Source: Tubiluchus corallicola | Taxonomy: Eukaryota > Priapulida > Priapulimorpha > Priapulimorphida > Tubiluchidae | Length of the DNA: 62,000 bases | Assembly: GCA_030141605.1 (NCBI GenBank) | Contig: JAQGDQ010000555.1 | Location: forward strand, 1 to 62,000 | Reading direction: 5' to 3' | Shown here: in pieces, positions 1 through 13,200 of the stretch | Layout of the letters: the number at the start of each line of letters is the position of its first letter | Numbering within the stretch: the stretch's first letter is position 1 | The notes under the pieces: model-generated | What the model was told of the DNA's origin: nothing | Seen by the model: only the letters and a program-made list of their open reading frames with translations | Database searches by the model: none | Made by a program: the position numbers and the translations under genes

Positions 1-533
1 AACAGGTAATGCTATAATACAGAACACTAAACAGGTAATGCTATAATACAGAACACTAAACAGGTAATGCTATAATACAGAACACTAAACAGGTAATGCT
101 ATAATACAGAACACTAAACAGGTAATGCTATAATACAGAACACTAAACAGGTAATGCTATAATACAGAACACTAAACAGGTAATGCTATAATACAGAACA
201 CTAAACAGGTAATGCTATAATACAGAACACTAAACAGGTAATGCTATAATACAGAACACTAAACAGAAAATGCTATAATACAGAACACTAAACAGGTAAT
301 GCTATAATACAGAACACTAAACAGAAAATGCTATAATACAGAACACTAAACAGGTAATGCTATAATACAGAACACTAAACAGGTAATGCTATAATACAGA
401 ACACTAAACAGGTAATGCTATAATACAGAACACTAAACAGAAAATGCTATAATACAGAACACTAAACAGGTAATGCTATAATACAGAACACTAAACAGGT
501 AATGCTATAATACAGAACACTAAACAGAAAATG
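1..533. repeat. Minisatellite, 29-bp unit, about 18 copies
   Basis: Head-to-tail copies of a 29-bp unit (core GCTATAATACAGAACACTAA) run from the first base of the window. Copies differ almost only by a GT/AA swap just before the core (AGGTAATG versus AGAAAATG). The near identity points to recent expansion or homogenisation. The left end lies outside the window. Confidence 0.97.
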
Positions 534-869
534 TGCAGCACAAAAGATCATCGAAGATACAGCATAACTTTTGAGACATTTTATACTGTTGTCCCATTTG
601 AGACGTGACTGTGGACCTTTTCTAAAATGCGCTGATTTATCTCATCAATTTTTTACAGAACTCGCAATAACCTGTACTCGAAAACTTCAAACTCAAGCAA
701 CTCTATTTGAACAGTCTCACCAGTCTATTAGTTATTAATTTAAGCATAGTAAATTTAAAAACTTGCTTTAATTAGTAAACTAAACTAACATGAAACTAAA
801 ACCACATTTTTTTTACTGTTTTCTATAAATAATTATCCTTGTGTTCAATTTTTATTTGTAAGAAAAATT
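534..869. other. Noncoding, nothing recognised
   Basis: AT-rich sequence between the 29-bp array and the possible small-peptide exon. An AATAAA on the minus strand (856-851) is the only signal seen. Confidence 0.5.
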
Positions 870-964
870 CTACCCTCCAAACTGGATAAAATGCCAGTAT
901 AAAGCTACGACACCATGTGCACGTATTGCGTAATGCGTGATGCGTACTGACTGTTTCCATATGT
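870..964 (-). CDS. Possible second exon giving a 57-residue secreted peptide
   Basis: An acceptor (ATTTACAG) ends at 965 on the minus strand. Joining 964 onward in phase 1 to the signal-peptide exon gives 32 residues beginning Asp-Ile-Trp-Lys and ending Gln-Phe-Gly-Gly before a TAG stop at 872-870. An AATAAA follows about 14 bases later. No family is recognised and there are no cysteines. The pyrimidine tract before the acceptor is weak, so this is a hypothesis only. Confidence 0.25.
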
Positions 965-1102
965 CTGTAAATGCTATGCATATTAACAAAGCTCACGGTG
1001 CTCTTCCCACCATTTTGGTCACTATTCGTGAAAATTGCAAGCAATAATTTTTATAAACAATGTCTCTGTCGAAATTAAGCAATAGTCTATAAAATAACTT
1101 AC

Positions 1103-1178
1103 CTTGTGCATGGACATGCACTATATCAAGTAATCCAATAATGAGTAATACAAATGCTACGCTTTTCAATGCCTGCAT
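1103..1178 (-). CDS. First coding exon of a secreted protein (signal peptide), partial gene
   Basis: Reading the minus strand from the ATG at 1178, 25 codons encode a textbook signal peptide: Met-Gln-Ala-Leu-Lys, a hydrophobic core rich in Leu, Ile and Val, then VHVHAQ as the probable cleavage region. The exon ends at a strong donor (CAAG|GTAAGT) in phase 1. A longer frame from an upstream TTG is not needed. The SVWC gene at the other end of the window needs exactly such a phase-1 first exon, so this may be the start of a related gene whose other exons lie beyond base 1. Alternatively it joins the small exon at 964-870. The mature product is therefore unknown. Confidence 0.6.
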
Positions 1179-1330
1179 TGCTTTTTCCAATCAGCCTGCA
1201 ATGAGAGACTGTTTAGAAGTTACTCTTAATTGACTTTCATTTCAAAATTTCAATCTTGAACTGGAATAAAGATGGAAAGGTGCTGGGTTAATTGCAGACC
1301 GTCCTATTATGACTGTTAAAAACATAACTT

Positions 1331-1862
1331 TGCAATGTTAACTAAGGTTCAGATTGGCTATAAAATCAACATGCAATGTTAACTAAGGTTCAGATTGGCT
1401 ATAAAATCAACATGCAATGCTAACTAAGGTTCAGATTGGCTATAAAATCAACATGCAATGCTAACTAAGGTTCAGATTGGCTATAAAATCAACATGCAAT
1501 GTTAACTAAGGTTCAGATTGGCTATAAAATCAACATGCAATGTTAACTAAGGTTCAGATTGGCTATAAAATCAACATGCAATGTTAACTAAGGTTCAGAT
1601 TGGCTATAAAATCAACATGCAATGCTAACTAAGGTTCAGATTGGCTATAAAATCAACATGCAATGTTAGCTAAGGTTCAGATTGGCTATAAAATCAACAT
1701 GCAATGCTAACTAAGGTTCAGATTGGCTATAAAATCAACATGCAATGCTAACTAAGGTTCAGATTGGCTATAAAATCAACATGCAATGCTAACTAAGGTT
1801 GAGATTGGCTATAAAATCAACATGCAATGCTAACTAAGGTTCAGATTGGCTATAAAATCAAC
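1331..1862. repeat. Minisatellite, 41-bp unit, about 13 copies
   Basis: Tandem 41-bp units with core AAGGTTCAGATTGGCTATAA start about 150 bases upstream of the signal-peptide exon. Copies vary mainly at one base (AATGTTAAC versus AATGCTAAC). The array lies in the presumed 5' flank of the minus-strand gene. Confidence 0.97.
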
Positions 1863-4800
1863 AACACGATTCGACTTTTAAAATTTTACATGGACTGGGA
1901 TCCTTATCCCCTACTAGCGATGTGATTTAGCAGTCACAGGTAGTGGAAAGACCAAAATGAGTGAAGATGTCAAAATTATCATTAGCATTAAACATTCATT
2001 TTTTGAACTTTTGAATAAAAAAAATTACAGCTTTATAAATTTATAACTGCTAAGCACTGATGTGGTGTAATTCTGTATTTACAAGACTTGTGTGAAAATT
2101 ATCTGTAATTAGCAAAACAAAACAAAAAACTCTCAGTAGCATAAATTAGCTGCTACACAAACCATTTACGAGGTTCACCAAGCAGTTAAGGAACAGTTAT
2201 GTATCACCTGAAAAATGGAATATCTAAAATGCAAATGCATGTGTTTGCCAAAGCAAAAATTGAAGTACAACTTTAGTGTACAACATTCAGTGTAATATAC
2301 AAAAACTCGGCAAATTTCAAGTTTCCTGCTGTGCTCACAACTTCACACAAGTACAGTACATACCTTTTTTTAAAAAACACATTTGCAAGATCCAGGTGCT
2401 GGCACCCATCTAGATAGTTTGCAAATGGCAAAATCCACGTAGCAGTGAAGAACTAGATGTATGAAAACGAAATTAAATTGCTACAGAAATTCCAATAATT
2501 CTTTCACGTGTCATTCTAAAAAACAATGTGTTTCCTTTCAATATTTTATAGAATAGATTGTTTGAACAATAGTACCAAAAGAAAGAACTAGTCACTCAGT
2601 ATGTTCGGTTTATTCTACTGTTATCACTTAAACTTAGAAAAATATATAAAACAAATTTGCAAAGAACTGTCTATAAAGCATAAATTTAAAATATATTATT
2701 TCTGAATAGAAATTTTTAGGTGTGGTGGTTGCCGCCATTCACTTAAAAAGCATGACGCAACTAAGAGACAGTGACTTTTTGTAAGCATGCCGTGGCCTTT
2801 AGTAAGCGAGCTGCCTAAGCTAATTCAAACTTCTGCAGCTTACCTAAAGCTTACGCTAAACTATTACAAAATTAGCTAATGTAAAAACTTAATTATCTTT
2901 TGAGAAAAATAGTCAGTATGCTGCTTTTCTTCAAGACGAATGACGTCATTGGAAGAATAGGCTTTGAAAATGGAAGTGCCCAAGCACGAAGTGGTCGCGA
3001 CTTCTAGGTGATTTTACTAATTACACGAGGCTCTCACTGGAGTTTTATTGCTAAAGCCTTCTAACATTTTTGCAAACACTGAAATAAGTCTAACCACTTA
3101 GAAGGCCTGACCCTTCCTTCAAGACTGGGTCCGGTTTTGACTGCATTTTTCGTACATTTCACAACACTTCACAAACAAATTCTCAGCAAATATCAGTGAA
3201 AAATCCTTGGCTTCTACTTGTTGTTGTATTAAATGCCCACGTGTTGCATTTAAATTTTCATAATAGAATTAGGCGTATTAGACAAGGCCTTTTGACAGAT
3301 ATAATAATGGTGTGACTTGTAACTGAATTACAAAATCATCAGAGCACCTGGTACCATGTTTTTGCAGTAGTCTAAAAGTATAAAACAACAAAACGCTTAA
3401 AACTTCCGTTAGAACACAAGCATAGATCAAATAGCTTCGTTTGCGAGCGTCCTTCACAACGACAGAATGGCCGTCGCCAACGATTATTAAACTTTTTCCA
3501 CGCCCCTGCCATGTTCGTTTGCTCTAGCTACTGTATCTACCTGCTGCTCTGTCAGATTATTTTGCGAATTAAATTGCGGGTTTAATTTTTATCATTTTTA
3601 TACTTGTGCGTGTTTTAATAGCTCAGTGTTAGTGCTAACCTAAGACGAGACCAAAATGTCTAAGATTTTTGTAGAGCAATTAAATGAATTAATAGGGAAG
3701 TGACGTGAAGTCCATACATGCAAGACATGAACTGCATGCCTCTAATTTTCAGCAAACAATTATGATGTAAAAGTGCCTTCTCAATTTTTCTAATATTTAA
3801 TTATTGCGGCTAATATTCATTAGCATTATACGGTCGTGTTGTATTATAACGTTGAATAACACAAAGCCTGGAAGTATTATAATAAATTATTGTACTTTGA
3901 AGAATACCATAATAAACATATATTATATGATTGACCATGTGCTCACGCAATGTGCACGGTTCATTACAGGGCAGGTGCTGGAAGCATGCCATTGCTTTGA
4001 TGTAATGTGGTAATATACATTTATTGGCCCAAAAAGGTTGTGCAATGGAACATAATTAAGTCTAATAAAAGGATCCCCTCTCTGGTTTTGCGTCATACTG
4101 CAGACTAGGCTATTCTTGAGAACACCTCCTCTCTGTGTAACATGTTAAGCAAATTTTCTTGTAGAAAGAATTCTCAGCATTTACTCATAACCTTTTTTCG
4201 AATTGTTTTTAAACTCAATAGATTTATTTCGCAATAAATAAATGCTTGTGCATTATAAGTACATTGATAATAAATTTTTGTTAACACATAATTGGAGAGA
4301 TCTAAGAAACTAGCTAGAAGAAGTTAGGCCAACTAGAATTAGTAGCGAGAAAAATAACAACGTAATATTATTGCATCAGTAGTTGCACTTCATGCGAGAA
4401 GTGCATCTGCCTTGTGCAGTAACCTTTGGTAAAGAAAGTCATTGGGTAACATAATTCCCTTACGAATCATGACGTATAATTTGTAGTAAAGGAAAGCTGT
4501 GTTAAATAATGATTTTGATTAAATTGGCGATTAAATTATTAAATTAGTATTTCAAGATTAAATGTTTGACGATGCAAGATTAAACTATCGTCGTGGCTAG
4601 AAGCCTGGTTAGGTGTGGCACCATGTGACCAGCTGATGTTCTGGTTGACTCAGAAGTAAAAATGGATGATGTAATCCTTGTGCGCAGAAGCTCACGGCGC
4701 ATTAGGTAGTTAGACAAAGGTGTTTTGAGGCCCGCACCTCGGGGAAGATGAGGAACTGACTTGAAGGTGGAGGGCTGGCATCACTATCCTCTTATATTTA

Positions 4801-5938
4801 CCGTGTTGTATTTGATATTTAATAAATGTGTTGCTATTAAATAAAGTCTTGATAGTTTGCCATGCCCACCGTGGCTACCTCACACGCCACACAATAAACA
4901 ACAGTAATCAGCAAGCAGCTTTAACCACAAGAGTAAATAAACTTTAAACCAAATTATTTTTACTTTTGTTAGTACATCGTTCTGCAACTGATACAGTTCG
5001 TTTGTCCAAAGAGGAGTAGCGGTAAGAATGACAGTTCATCACGCCCATCACATACTAGGAATAATATTGCAGTTTCAACAGTTTTAGTAACAAAGATCAT
5101 TGATTTTAATGAGGGCTTTCTATGGAAGTGGCAAGCTTCCATTGCTACTGCGGCACAATTAAAGTTCGTGCAATTTTTGATGATTTGTAGGCCTAACCGA
5201 GAAAGCATGCTTCCCTCTAGACGAGAGTGTTAAACTTCACCTAATTATAAAGTGTGCATATGAACGAATTTTAATGTCAAAATAATTAGTGATTAAAAAT
5301 CTTTATTTGCCATTAAAAACATTGATAATCACTGATAAAAACTTTACAGAGATAATATGTAAATCAATCAGTGTTAGTTAATAAAAACTTACACTGCTGA
5401 AGGCAAATGCGTCAGTGCAATCTAAACTACTGTGCAGTAATGACGAATAAAATCAAACATATTTACAACCATACACAAAAAAATAAAAAAAAACTATGAT
5501 TTAATTAATATGGCCGTGGGTATATGAATTCTGAAATAGTGTGTATGTTGTCGTACTGGTGTGATGGTATTTCATATCTGGTTAATATTAAAAAACAACA
5601 AACAAAAAACCAAAAACAACAGATTGATTACTATTTATTTCAGCAAAAAGGCCATAAAAACATACAACTAAAATTTACAATGACTAAAACTATTATTAGA
5701 AAACAGAGTACAAATATTTAAGATTTACAAAGTCACCAAGAATTAAGACATTGATCCACAATTTAAAAAAATTAGATTTAAACTGCACGAAATAGTTTAC
5801 AACAGAAAACAAAAAAATGTTATCAAAATTAAAAATTGCTGCCTTATACTGTACTAGCATTTTCTTCTCAAATGCAAGAAATGCTTAGACTAAGGTTAAA
5901 ACGCATGGCAGATGTGTGTGGGGAATTGACGTCAAACA
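1863..5938. other. 4-kb intergenic stretch without a supported gene
   Basis: I find no conserved domain, exon chain or RNA gene on either strand; short open frames here look random. The stretch 4570-4900 ends with two close AATAAA motifs and could be a decayed retroelement tail, which I cannot confirm. Confidence 0.5.
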
Positions 5939-7031
5939 TATTGGTCTATCGCTCCGCCCCCGCTGCAACGTAAGCACACTCAGCAGCATTCAGGACAACA
6001 GCTCATGCTGAACAACAACTGTCTAAGGCTAAACTAAACTAAACTAAACAACATGACAGTCATTTCTAATGTCTAATCAGAAGATAAACTGATTGCTTTC
6101 TTGCTTAAACACAAATATGCAGGGCAGCAGCTATTTTTAAACAAAATTTACACTTCAAGTAGCCTAAAATGACTTTTCAATTTAAACAGAATATAGAGAC
6201 GAATTTTCATACCACTACAAATTACAGAGACATAAGTATAATAAAGAAACTAAGCCAGTTAGCCTTGTTTTACAATAAATGAGCAAAAAAATATTTAGTT
6301 TCTCTTGCCTTTAAACATACGAACATCAAGACAGCGATGTATTTTTCGATATTAACTGATCATGTGCTCGTCTGCAAGATTTATTAAGTTTCTGTATTTT
6401 TCCGTTTGTCAGGTTACGGAAATGGAATAAATTTGACTGTTCCATTCCATAGACGACCCTTATATTGAATACCCGAGTCACATAAGTCCTAATGGTACCT
6501 TTTAACCTTGATTATAACCAGAAAAATAGCGTAAAATTACCTAAAATTACATTGATGTATATTAGTTACACACAAGTTTTGACCACATTTAAATTAATTT
6601 CGATCGTGAAGATCTCATTGAAGTTTATAACAACTGGCCAGAAAAGAAACATTTTGTTTTGTCCTTATTTAAAGTTGATCAAATAGTTGTTTTTATCTAA
6701 GTTGCAAGGCCATAAAAACTGCGTATTTTCCTGACTGCAAAATGGTTTAATCAGCAACTCATAGACGTAAACATTGTGCATTTCTTCCTATAAACGAAAT
6801 TAGACTATATATTTCCACCAATGCACTTGCAATTTCAATTGACAATATTAAAACCTAGAACCAAGCCAATATTTCCCTGGCCAATTACTGAAAAAATGAA
6901 CATTTTTCATAACAGTCTTAGACGGGGCTGTAGTTAAATGTCCTGAATGCACCTGCTGCAGGAGGGTGTGAAATAACTTGCACGTTGATTGGGCAGTCAA
7001 CGAAAATGATTGACATTATGTTGTACATCAA
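5939..7031. mobile_element. Dispersed repeat family A, long copy
   Basis: This segment is repeated in the same orientation at 55574-56213. Shared blocks include the start (TTGGTCTATCGCTC), a CTAAA pentanucleotide run followed by CAACATGACAGTCA, and a long 3' part from GAAGATCTCATTGAAGTTTA to ATTGACATTATGTT. This copy has about 500 extra bases (roughly 6095-6600) missing from the other. No open frame of note is present, so it is probably a non-autonomous or decayed element. It lies about 0.8 kb upstream of the LRR gene start. Confidence 0.8.
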
Positions 7032-7369
7032 TTGTAAACTTTAGTCACGCAATATATAGGGCCTATATCTACATGTACGACCTCACTGCAGGCCTAGAAT
7101 TCAGCACTATATTATGCTATTAATATATCACGTATTATATATAACACGTGCAATTATATATCCTTAATACCATAATTATAGACCCTCGCATAAAACATTT
7201 CAGTAAATATTTATAATAATTGAGGTTCATAGTAACAAAATTTATTCACTGGGATTATTAGATTACTTTAATAGAAAAGTATTAAAAATTATATGCAAAC
7301 TTTAATTCATAAACATAAGAACAAGAACTTTTGCAAACTTTACGATAGAACTATGACAAATTTTCCTGT

Positions 7370-7370
<1 letters not shown>

Positions 7371-7433
<63 letters not shown>
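7371..7433. repeat. (AAT)n microsatellite
   Basis: About 20 uninterrupted AAT/TAA trinucleotides upstream of the LRR gene. Confidence 0.97.
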
Positions 7434-7435
<2 letters not shown>

Positions 7436-7849
7436 GCTCTAATTCACAAAATAAACAAAAGTACAGTTAACATATCACACACTTAAATAAACAACGCATA
7501 CAAGAACACGTTCCTGTAAATACAGGACTCTTTTTAAGCGTAGTTGATTAGAAAATACCATAATTTATAACAGTTATACCCAGTTTTTCAATGGAGTGAA
7601 TAGAATTTAATAGTGTTGAACAATTGTGATATTTGTTTACTCTGGTGCATAATAGCGTTCTACATAGTTCTAAATAAGAAACTAATGCCTTAAGGCCTGG
7701 CACTTAATTGTTTCATTAATCATTGTTTCAAAACTATAATATTCTAACTTGTAGTGTCTTGTGGACAATGATATTTTTCTACATGTTCAAACCTTGAAAT
7801 TAGAAAATATCTAATAGCTTCTCTTTCTGTTTCATTGAAGTTAGAAACT
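7434..7849. other. 5' flank of the LRR gene
   Basis: AT-rich sequence. A pyrimidine-rich run ending TTCATTGAAG at 7840 resembles a 3' splice site 9 bases before the ATG, so a noncoding first exon may lie further upstream. No clear TATA box is assigned. Confidence 0.35.
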
Positions 7850-8498
7850 ATGCTTCTTTATCTATTGTGTGTATTCATGTTTCACGTTTTTAACAAAAGT
7901 GCTATCAGTGATCCGGTTAGACCGACTGAACCAGAATGGACAGTTGATATGATACAGTTCTCATGCGAATTTGTGCCAAGAAAATGTTATTTTGAAGTTT
8001 CCGTCTCCAAGCGCCGTCCTAAACGTGAATGCATTATTTGGTGTGGTGATCAATTCAAACCTCACCTTGATTATCCTATATTGAATGACATTATGAAACG
8101 TGTCTCCACGAGAGTTGAAACAATGACTATTAAAAAGTATGCTGAATCCAGGTTGTATCCTGAATTACTTGATGGAAAACAAATAACTGAGTTAGTCATT
8201 GACGAATCTGAAATTGAAAAAATTGGTGAAAACGATTTGTCAGAAAACCTCACAGACAAATTTTATTTGCAAAACAGTTACAAATTAATTGAAGTACACC
8301 CTAAAGCTTTTTCAAAACTGAAAACTGTACAGATCATTTATTTTCTCAAAGCACCAAAGTTGGATATAGATCACCTTGATTTTTCGAGCAACCCAGCTCT
8401 GAAAGAGATCATGATAAAAAACACTAGCACAGATTACTTGAACATGTTCACTCTGCATCCACATAGGAAAACGGAGAGATTTAGCATAATGTTATACG
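7850..8498 (+). CDS. LRR gene exon 1: signal peptide and first LRR module
   Basis: Encodes residues 1-216 plus one base. After the signal peptide come four cysteines of an N-cap ending IIWCG, then LRRs containing PKAF and LDFSSNPAL. The donor is TACG|GTGAGC at 8499. Confidence 0.85.
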
Positions 8499-10182
8499 GT
8501 GAGCTCATTTTTTTTTATTCAACCTTTATTGTGTTTTCAAAAAGTATTTGAGAAATCGAATGAACTGGATGAGAGTGAATACACAATAACACAAAGTGTG
8601 TTATGTTTGCTTTTGTATTCTTGTAACATTAGATGTGTCAATTCCTATTGTCTGATGTATTCATTTGTATGTTTTTCAGTAAATATTTTCTTTACAATTA
8701 CATTTGTTTGCATTCAACCCGATAAATAATTTAATTAATTGTACATAAAGAATGACAGTGATCTTCTGTAGCGAACATTACAGAACTTCTGTCTTTTGAT
8801 TTATCAGGTTGTTTACCAAAAGTTGTTGTCAAAACTTTCATCTGTGCTGCTGCCATTGGTGATTTGAGCAGTAATTTGCTTTAACTAGTTCATTCGTCAG
8901 CTTGTTTGCCAAAGTGATTCGAGTATTGTTCTTGCTATTTGTTTGTCACGCAACGTTTCAATTTTTGAAAACCAGAATGAAGGTTTTGACGAAAAATTGC
9001 TAAACCATACTTATTGTCAAAAGAGCCGCAAAAGTGTTGTTATTGCTAAGAAGTAATTTGGTTTTAAGATGTAAAATTCGCGTTCTGAAGTTTTTTAAGA
9101 AAACGTGATGCATTTGCTTTTAGGAACAAAGGAACTAGGCAATTTTCTTAAGCGACTTTTACTAGCTATCAAAATGCTATAGTCACTGATGGCAGTGTAC
9201 TAATCAATAGTTACAAAGACGTCATCTTTTGACCTTTAAAAACAAGAATTCTTCTCTCTCAATTTCTTGTTAAGAATTTTCTCTTGTGTATAACAGCCAA
9301 TCTAACAGAGCCAAACAATCTCTTTGGCGATTAAAAATACAATATTTTTATCTTTTGACAATTGTGTAATGATGACAACCAACCATTACTCTTCTCTTTC
9401 AGGAAATCCGCTTATTTGTAACTGTTCAATGCGGTGGACAAAGGCTTTTACGTGGTATTTTTCTAGAGTAGAATGCAAGGAACCTCCAAGGGTGATTCCT
9501 CCAATTAGTCTTGAAGACTTTGAAGTAATATGCAACAACACTGAACCAACCAAAATAACCATTATCCATCCTACATGGACAGATCCTCCTACACGCCCAC
9601 CAGAACCACAGCCATGCGGCCCAGAGTTACCAGTATGTCGCTTTTTGAATACAGATCCGTGTCAGATTCAGTGCGGTTGGTTTTTCAGACTTAATTTTGC
9701 AAATTTGGATGTGATAGAAAAAACCGTTCCCGATTATTTAGATGCGTTGTACATTAGTAATTACATAGAAAAGCGACTACCAATTGCATTTTTGCAATAC
9801 AAAGTAATCAACATCTTCGAACTGAAATACAGCAGTATAGAGAGTGTTGGCTTTGCGGAAATTGGTTGCCAAGTTGAGAAAGATATCAAAATCAGAGGCT
9901 GCAACAATCTGATCTACGTCGACCCAAGGGCGTTTGAATTACAGCCTTATGTTAAATACATATTAATTTCAGATGCTCCACGTCTGACGTCTTTGAATTT
10001 GATCTTACAGAATTGTCATTATTTGCAAACGCTTGTAATAGACAAAACTGGCATCACGCGAATGGATATGCCAGAATTTCATCCAAGCAGAACTCCAAAC
10101 GAATTAATCATAAGACTTACAGGTAAAGTAGGTAATAATGTGCCTCGAATAAGGCCATTAATAGCCGGATTATATAATAATA

Positions 10183-10214
<32 letters not shown>

Positions 10215-13200
10215 GATATTATATACATTATATGTTATATTGTAACAGTTATAATTTGACTGCGCAACTGCTTGTTGTGTAATACCTTCCACCTGTTCGT
10301 TATGTGGCACTTATATAAAAGTAGCTGCCTTTCGTGTGTTAAATAGTGCGGCATTTACATGAAGTATACATATTTTCCGAGGAGAATAAGATTTTTTTTC
10401 TGAAATGAGAAACCTTGGCGCCCTACGCTATAGCTTTGTTGCCCCCGGTTATGAGCTTGTCTTAGAAATCTTGTTCAGATGTCATGTGGTGTGGAGGCCT
10501 ATGTGCTTGTATTTCTCATAATTTTTTGATGTTTTATGTTTTATTATATCACAGGTTTAACGTGCATCGCTTTATTCAAACGTGGCGCCAGAAATAGCCA
10601 TTTCTGATTTTCCCCCAACAGCCGTGAATCGGGGGCGGGGAGGGTGTATCCCCTGCTACCAAGTTATCGTCCCTTTAAACAGCAAATAAAAAAACAAAAT
10701 TCTGGAGGACGTTACATGAAATTAAGATAACCCATTAAAGACAATACTCAAAAATAAAAATTATTAATATCACTTTAGCATTTTGCTTGAGATTGTTTAG
10801 GTGTGAGTTATCAGAGATATGAAATTTTAAGTTCTTGATCCACAGCGCTATGTTAAGTTTTATATTCGAATAGAGTCCCTTTGAAGAAGCAGCCATAACA
10901 TCTAAAGGAAAATGCTCAAAATTTTCAAACTTCAAAAAGCAGCTGTACTCCTTTGGGCGTGACTTATTTTATTTAATAAACAAGTTACTTTGAAGTACAT
11001 CTATTTATAGTAAGTTGAGCTGCACAAGACTCAAATTTCATTGCACATAAGAACGCAATGGATTTTATATTTACAGGAAATCCATTACAATGTGATTGTA
11101 GCATGGAGTGGACTAAAGCACACGATTGGAAAGAATCAGCTATCGATTGTAAGGATCCACCAGTAAATCATACAACAAGAGAAATACAAATTGGAGAATT
11201 CATTGGATGTTTAACGGTTGACTGTGGCATCGTGCTTCATGAGTGCATTGTTGTTGAATATCTTGATAATTTAACTGGTTGTTTTGTTGCGTGTGGATAT
11301 TATGATCCACTTTTCACAATTGACATGGAGGAAATCGTAGAAGAACTCCCTCACTGGACTAGATATGTCTATATTGCTAATTTTCAGGAAAAGGAACTTC
11401 CAGATCGCTTTCTTGCAGGAAAAACTGTCGACACTTTGGAAATTACGGATTCAAAACTAGAAACAATTGGAAAAATAGCAATTCGTGGAACGATTAGGAT
11501 TGCTCTCATTTTGAAACGCCTTCCTGAATTAACTGTTCTCGACCCAAAATCATTTTACTGGATAAACACTGTTGAAAATATAATCATCCTAAACTGTCGC
11601 AAATTAGAAACTATAAATTTGGATTTGTCTAATAATCGTCAATTAAGTGTAATTGACATTGAAAAAACTGGAATGATGCACATGGAAAAACCAAAATTGC
11701 ACATGTATTATGACTCCAAGAACATTCAACTCAAGCTGAAAGGTAGCGACAATACTGAATTTTTTAAAGAATTTCTTAATTTACTACCGTACCATGTCTC
11801 ACTGCTATTTCAACAGCTACTAGATCCTGAGTTAAAATTTAAGTTGATGATGATGTTGTTTTGATGATGATGATGATGATGATGACACAATGATGATGGT
11901 AATAGTTTTACAAAAATGAAAATGCTGTCTTTTTTATTTGCTGCAATATATTACCAGATACCAACTGTTTTTCATAAAATTTCTGTGGAGAACTTATTGT
12001 TATGAACTTAATTGTATTACAGGAAATAGACTTCTTTGCAATTGTTATTTGAAGTGGGCTGAAAGTGAACATTGGCACAAATCAAGTAAGGTTGAGTGTT
12101 ACAAGCAGTGCGATTGGCAGTTGTACTGTGTTAAATTTTCTATTGATGAAGTGAAAGAATCGTTAAAGGACTGTGTCTTGACTACAACAAAAGTACCTTC
12201 TGAATCAACAACGCATAATCCAGTATGTGATCTCACAATACCTGAATGTGATGTGTGGATAAATTGGCAACAAACTAAGAAATGTAATATAATATGTGGT
12301 GACTATGGTAGTGTTCTCTTCATGGACAAGTTGGTAGATATCTGGCATTCGTTGCCTCGGAGCACAAATCTTCTAAAAATTATCGATTACAAAGATAAAG
12401 AATTACCAAAAAAGTTTCTCAATCAGAAATCAGTAGAACAGTTGACAATAAGAAAGACAGATATTGAGACATTGGAAGCAGAAGCCATTTATGGAAATGT
12501 GACATCAATAATTGAACTATTCGATAACGAAAAGTTGAAATCAATCCAGCCAAAAGCATTTTATAAAATGAATTATGTGAAACAGATTGTCATTAGGAAT
12601 TGTAAGCAATTAGTATCCATGGAGATGGATTTATCAAACAACAAAGCCATTTTTGCCATTATAATTAGCGGAACAAATATATCACAAATGAAAAAGCCAA
12701 TTTTGCACAAGGATCAGTCGTACTCTAATGTCCTACTAGAAATAACATGTAAGTTTTCCTTATTTTGGCTTCTCTGTGCCCTGTTTGTGTTCTCTAACAT
12801 GTTATATGAGTTGACTGGAGAGTCATGAGAATCTTGTATATTGTTGTTTATTTTTAAACTTTTGGTATTCGGTAAAATAGCTGAAAAGTTGTATAGTCAA
12901 ATCATTACTAATGTTTATAAAGGTGGTTATTGCACTCACGGTAAATCACTCAGACTTTTCCTCCACATGCCCCACATAAAATCTTTTTAGATGCCGAGTT
13001 CATAATCGTAATATTATAATAATATTTATAATTGAGTAATCACATTTAATCAAGTAATCACATCCATGTAACCACAAATCACTGTTTTTCTCTATGCAAC
13101 ACAAATTTTCAGTTGCAGAAGTGGAAAAAATAAACTAGTTTTAGGGCTGAATCGTTGACCCAAAATGTTTATAAATTTATATATTTTTGGCACTGACGAT

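Noticed and set aside
1-533. CRISPR array
   Set aside because: Units are directly adjacent with no variable spacers, and the genome is eukaryotic.
2941-2948. CRE palindrome TGACGTCA (also at 35093-35100)
   Set aside because: About one match is expected by chance in 62 kb, and neither lies at a recognised promoter.
4969-5208. 79-codon minus-strand frame
   Set aside because: No recognisable domain or signal peptide and no supporting splice structure.
7835-7849. TTG start five codons upstream for the LRR protein
   Set aside because: Nuclear genes use ATG; starting at 7850 gives a standard signal peptide.
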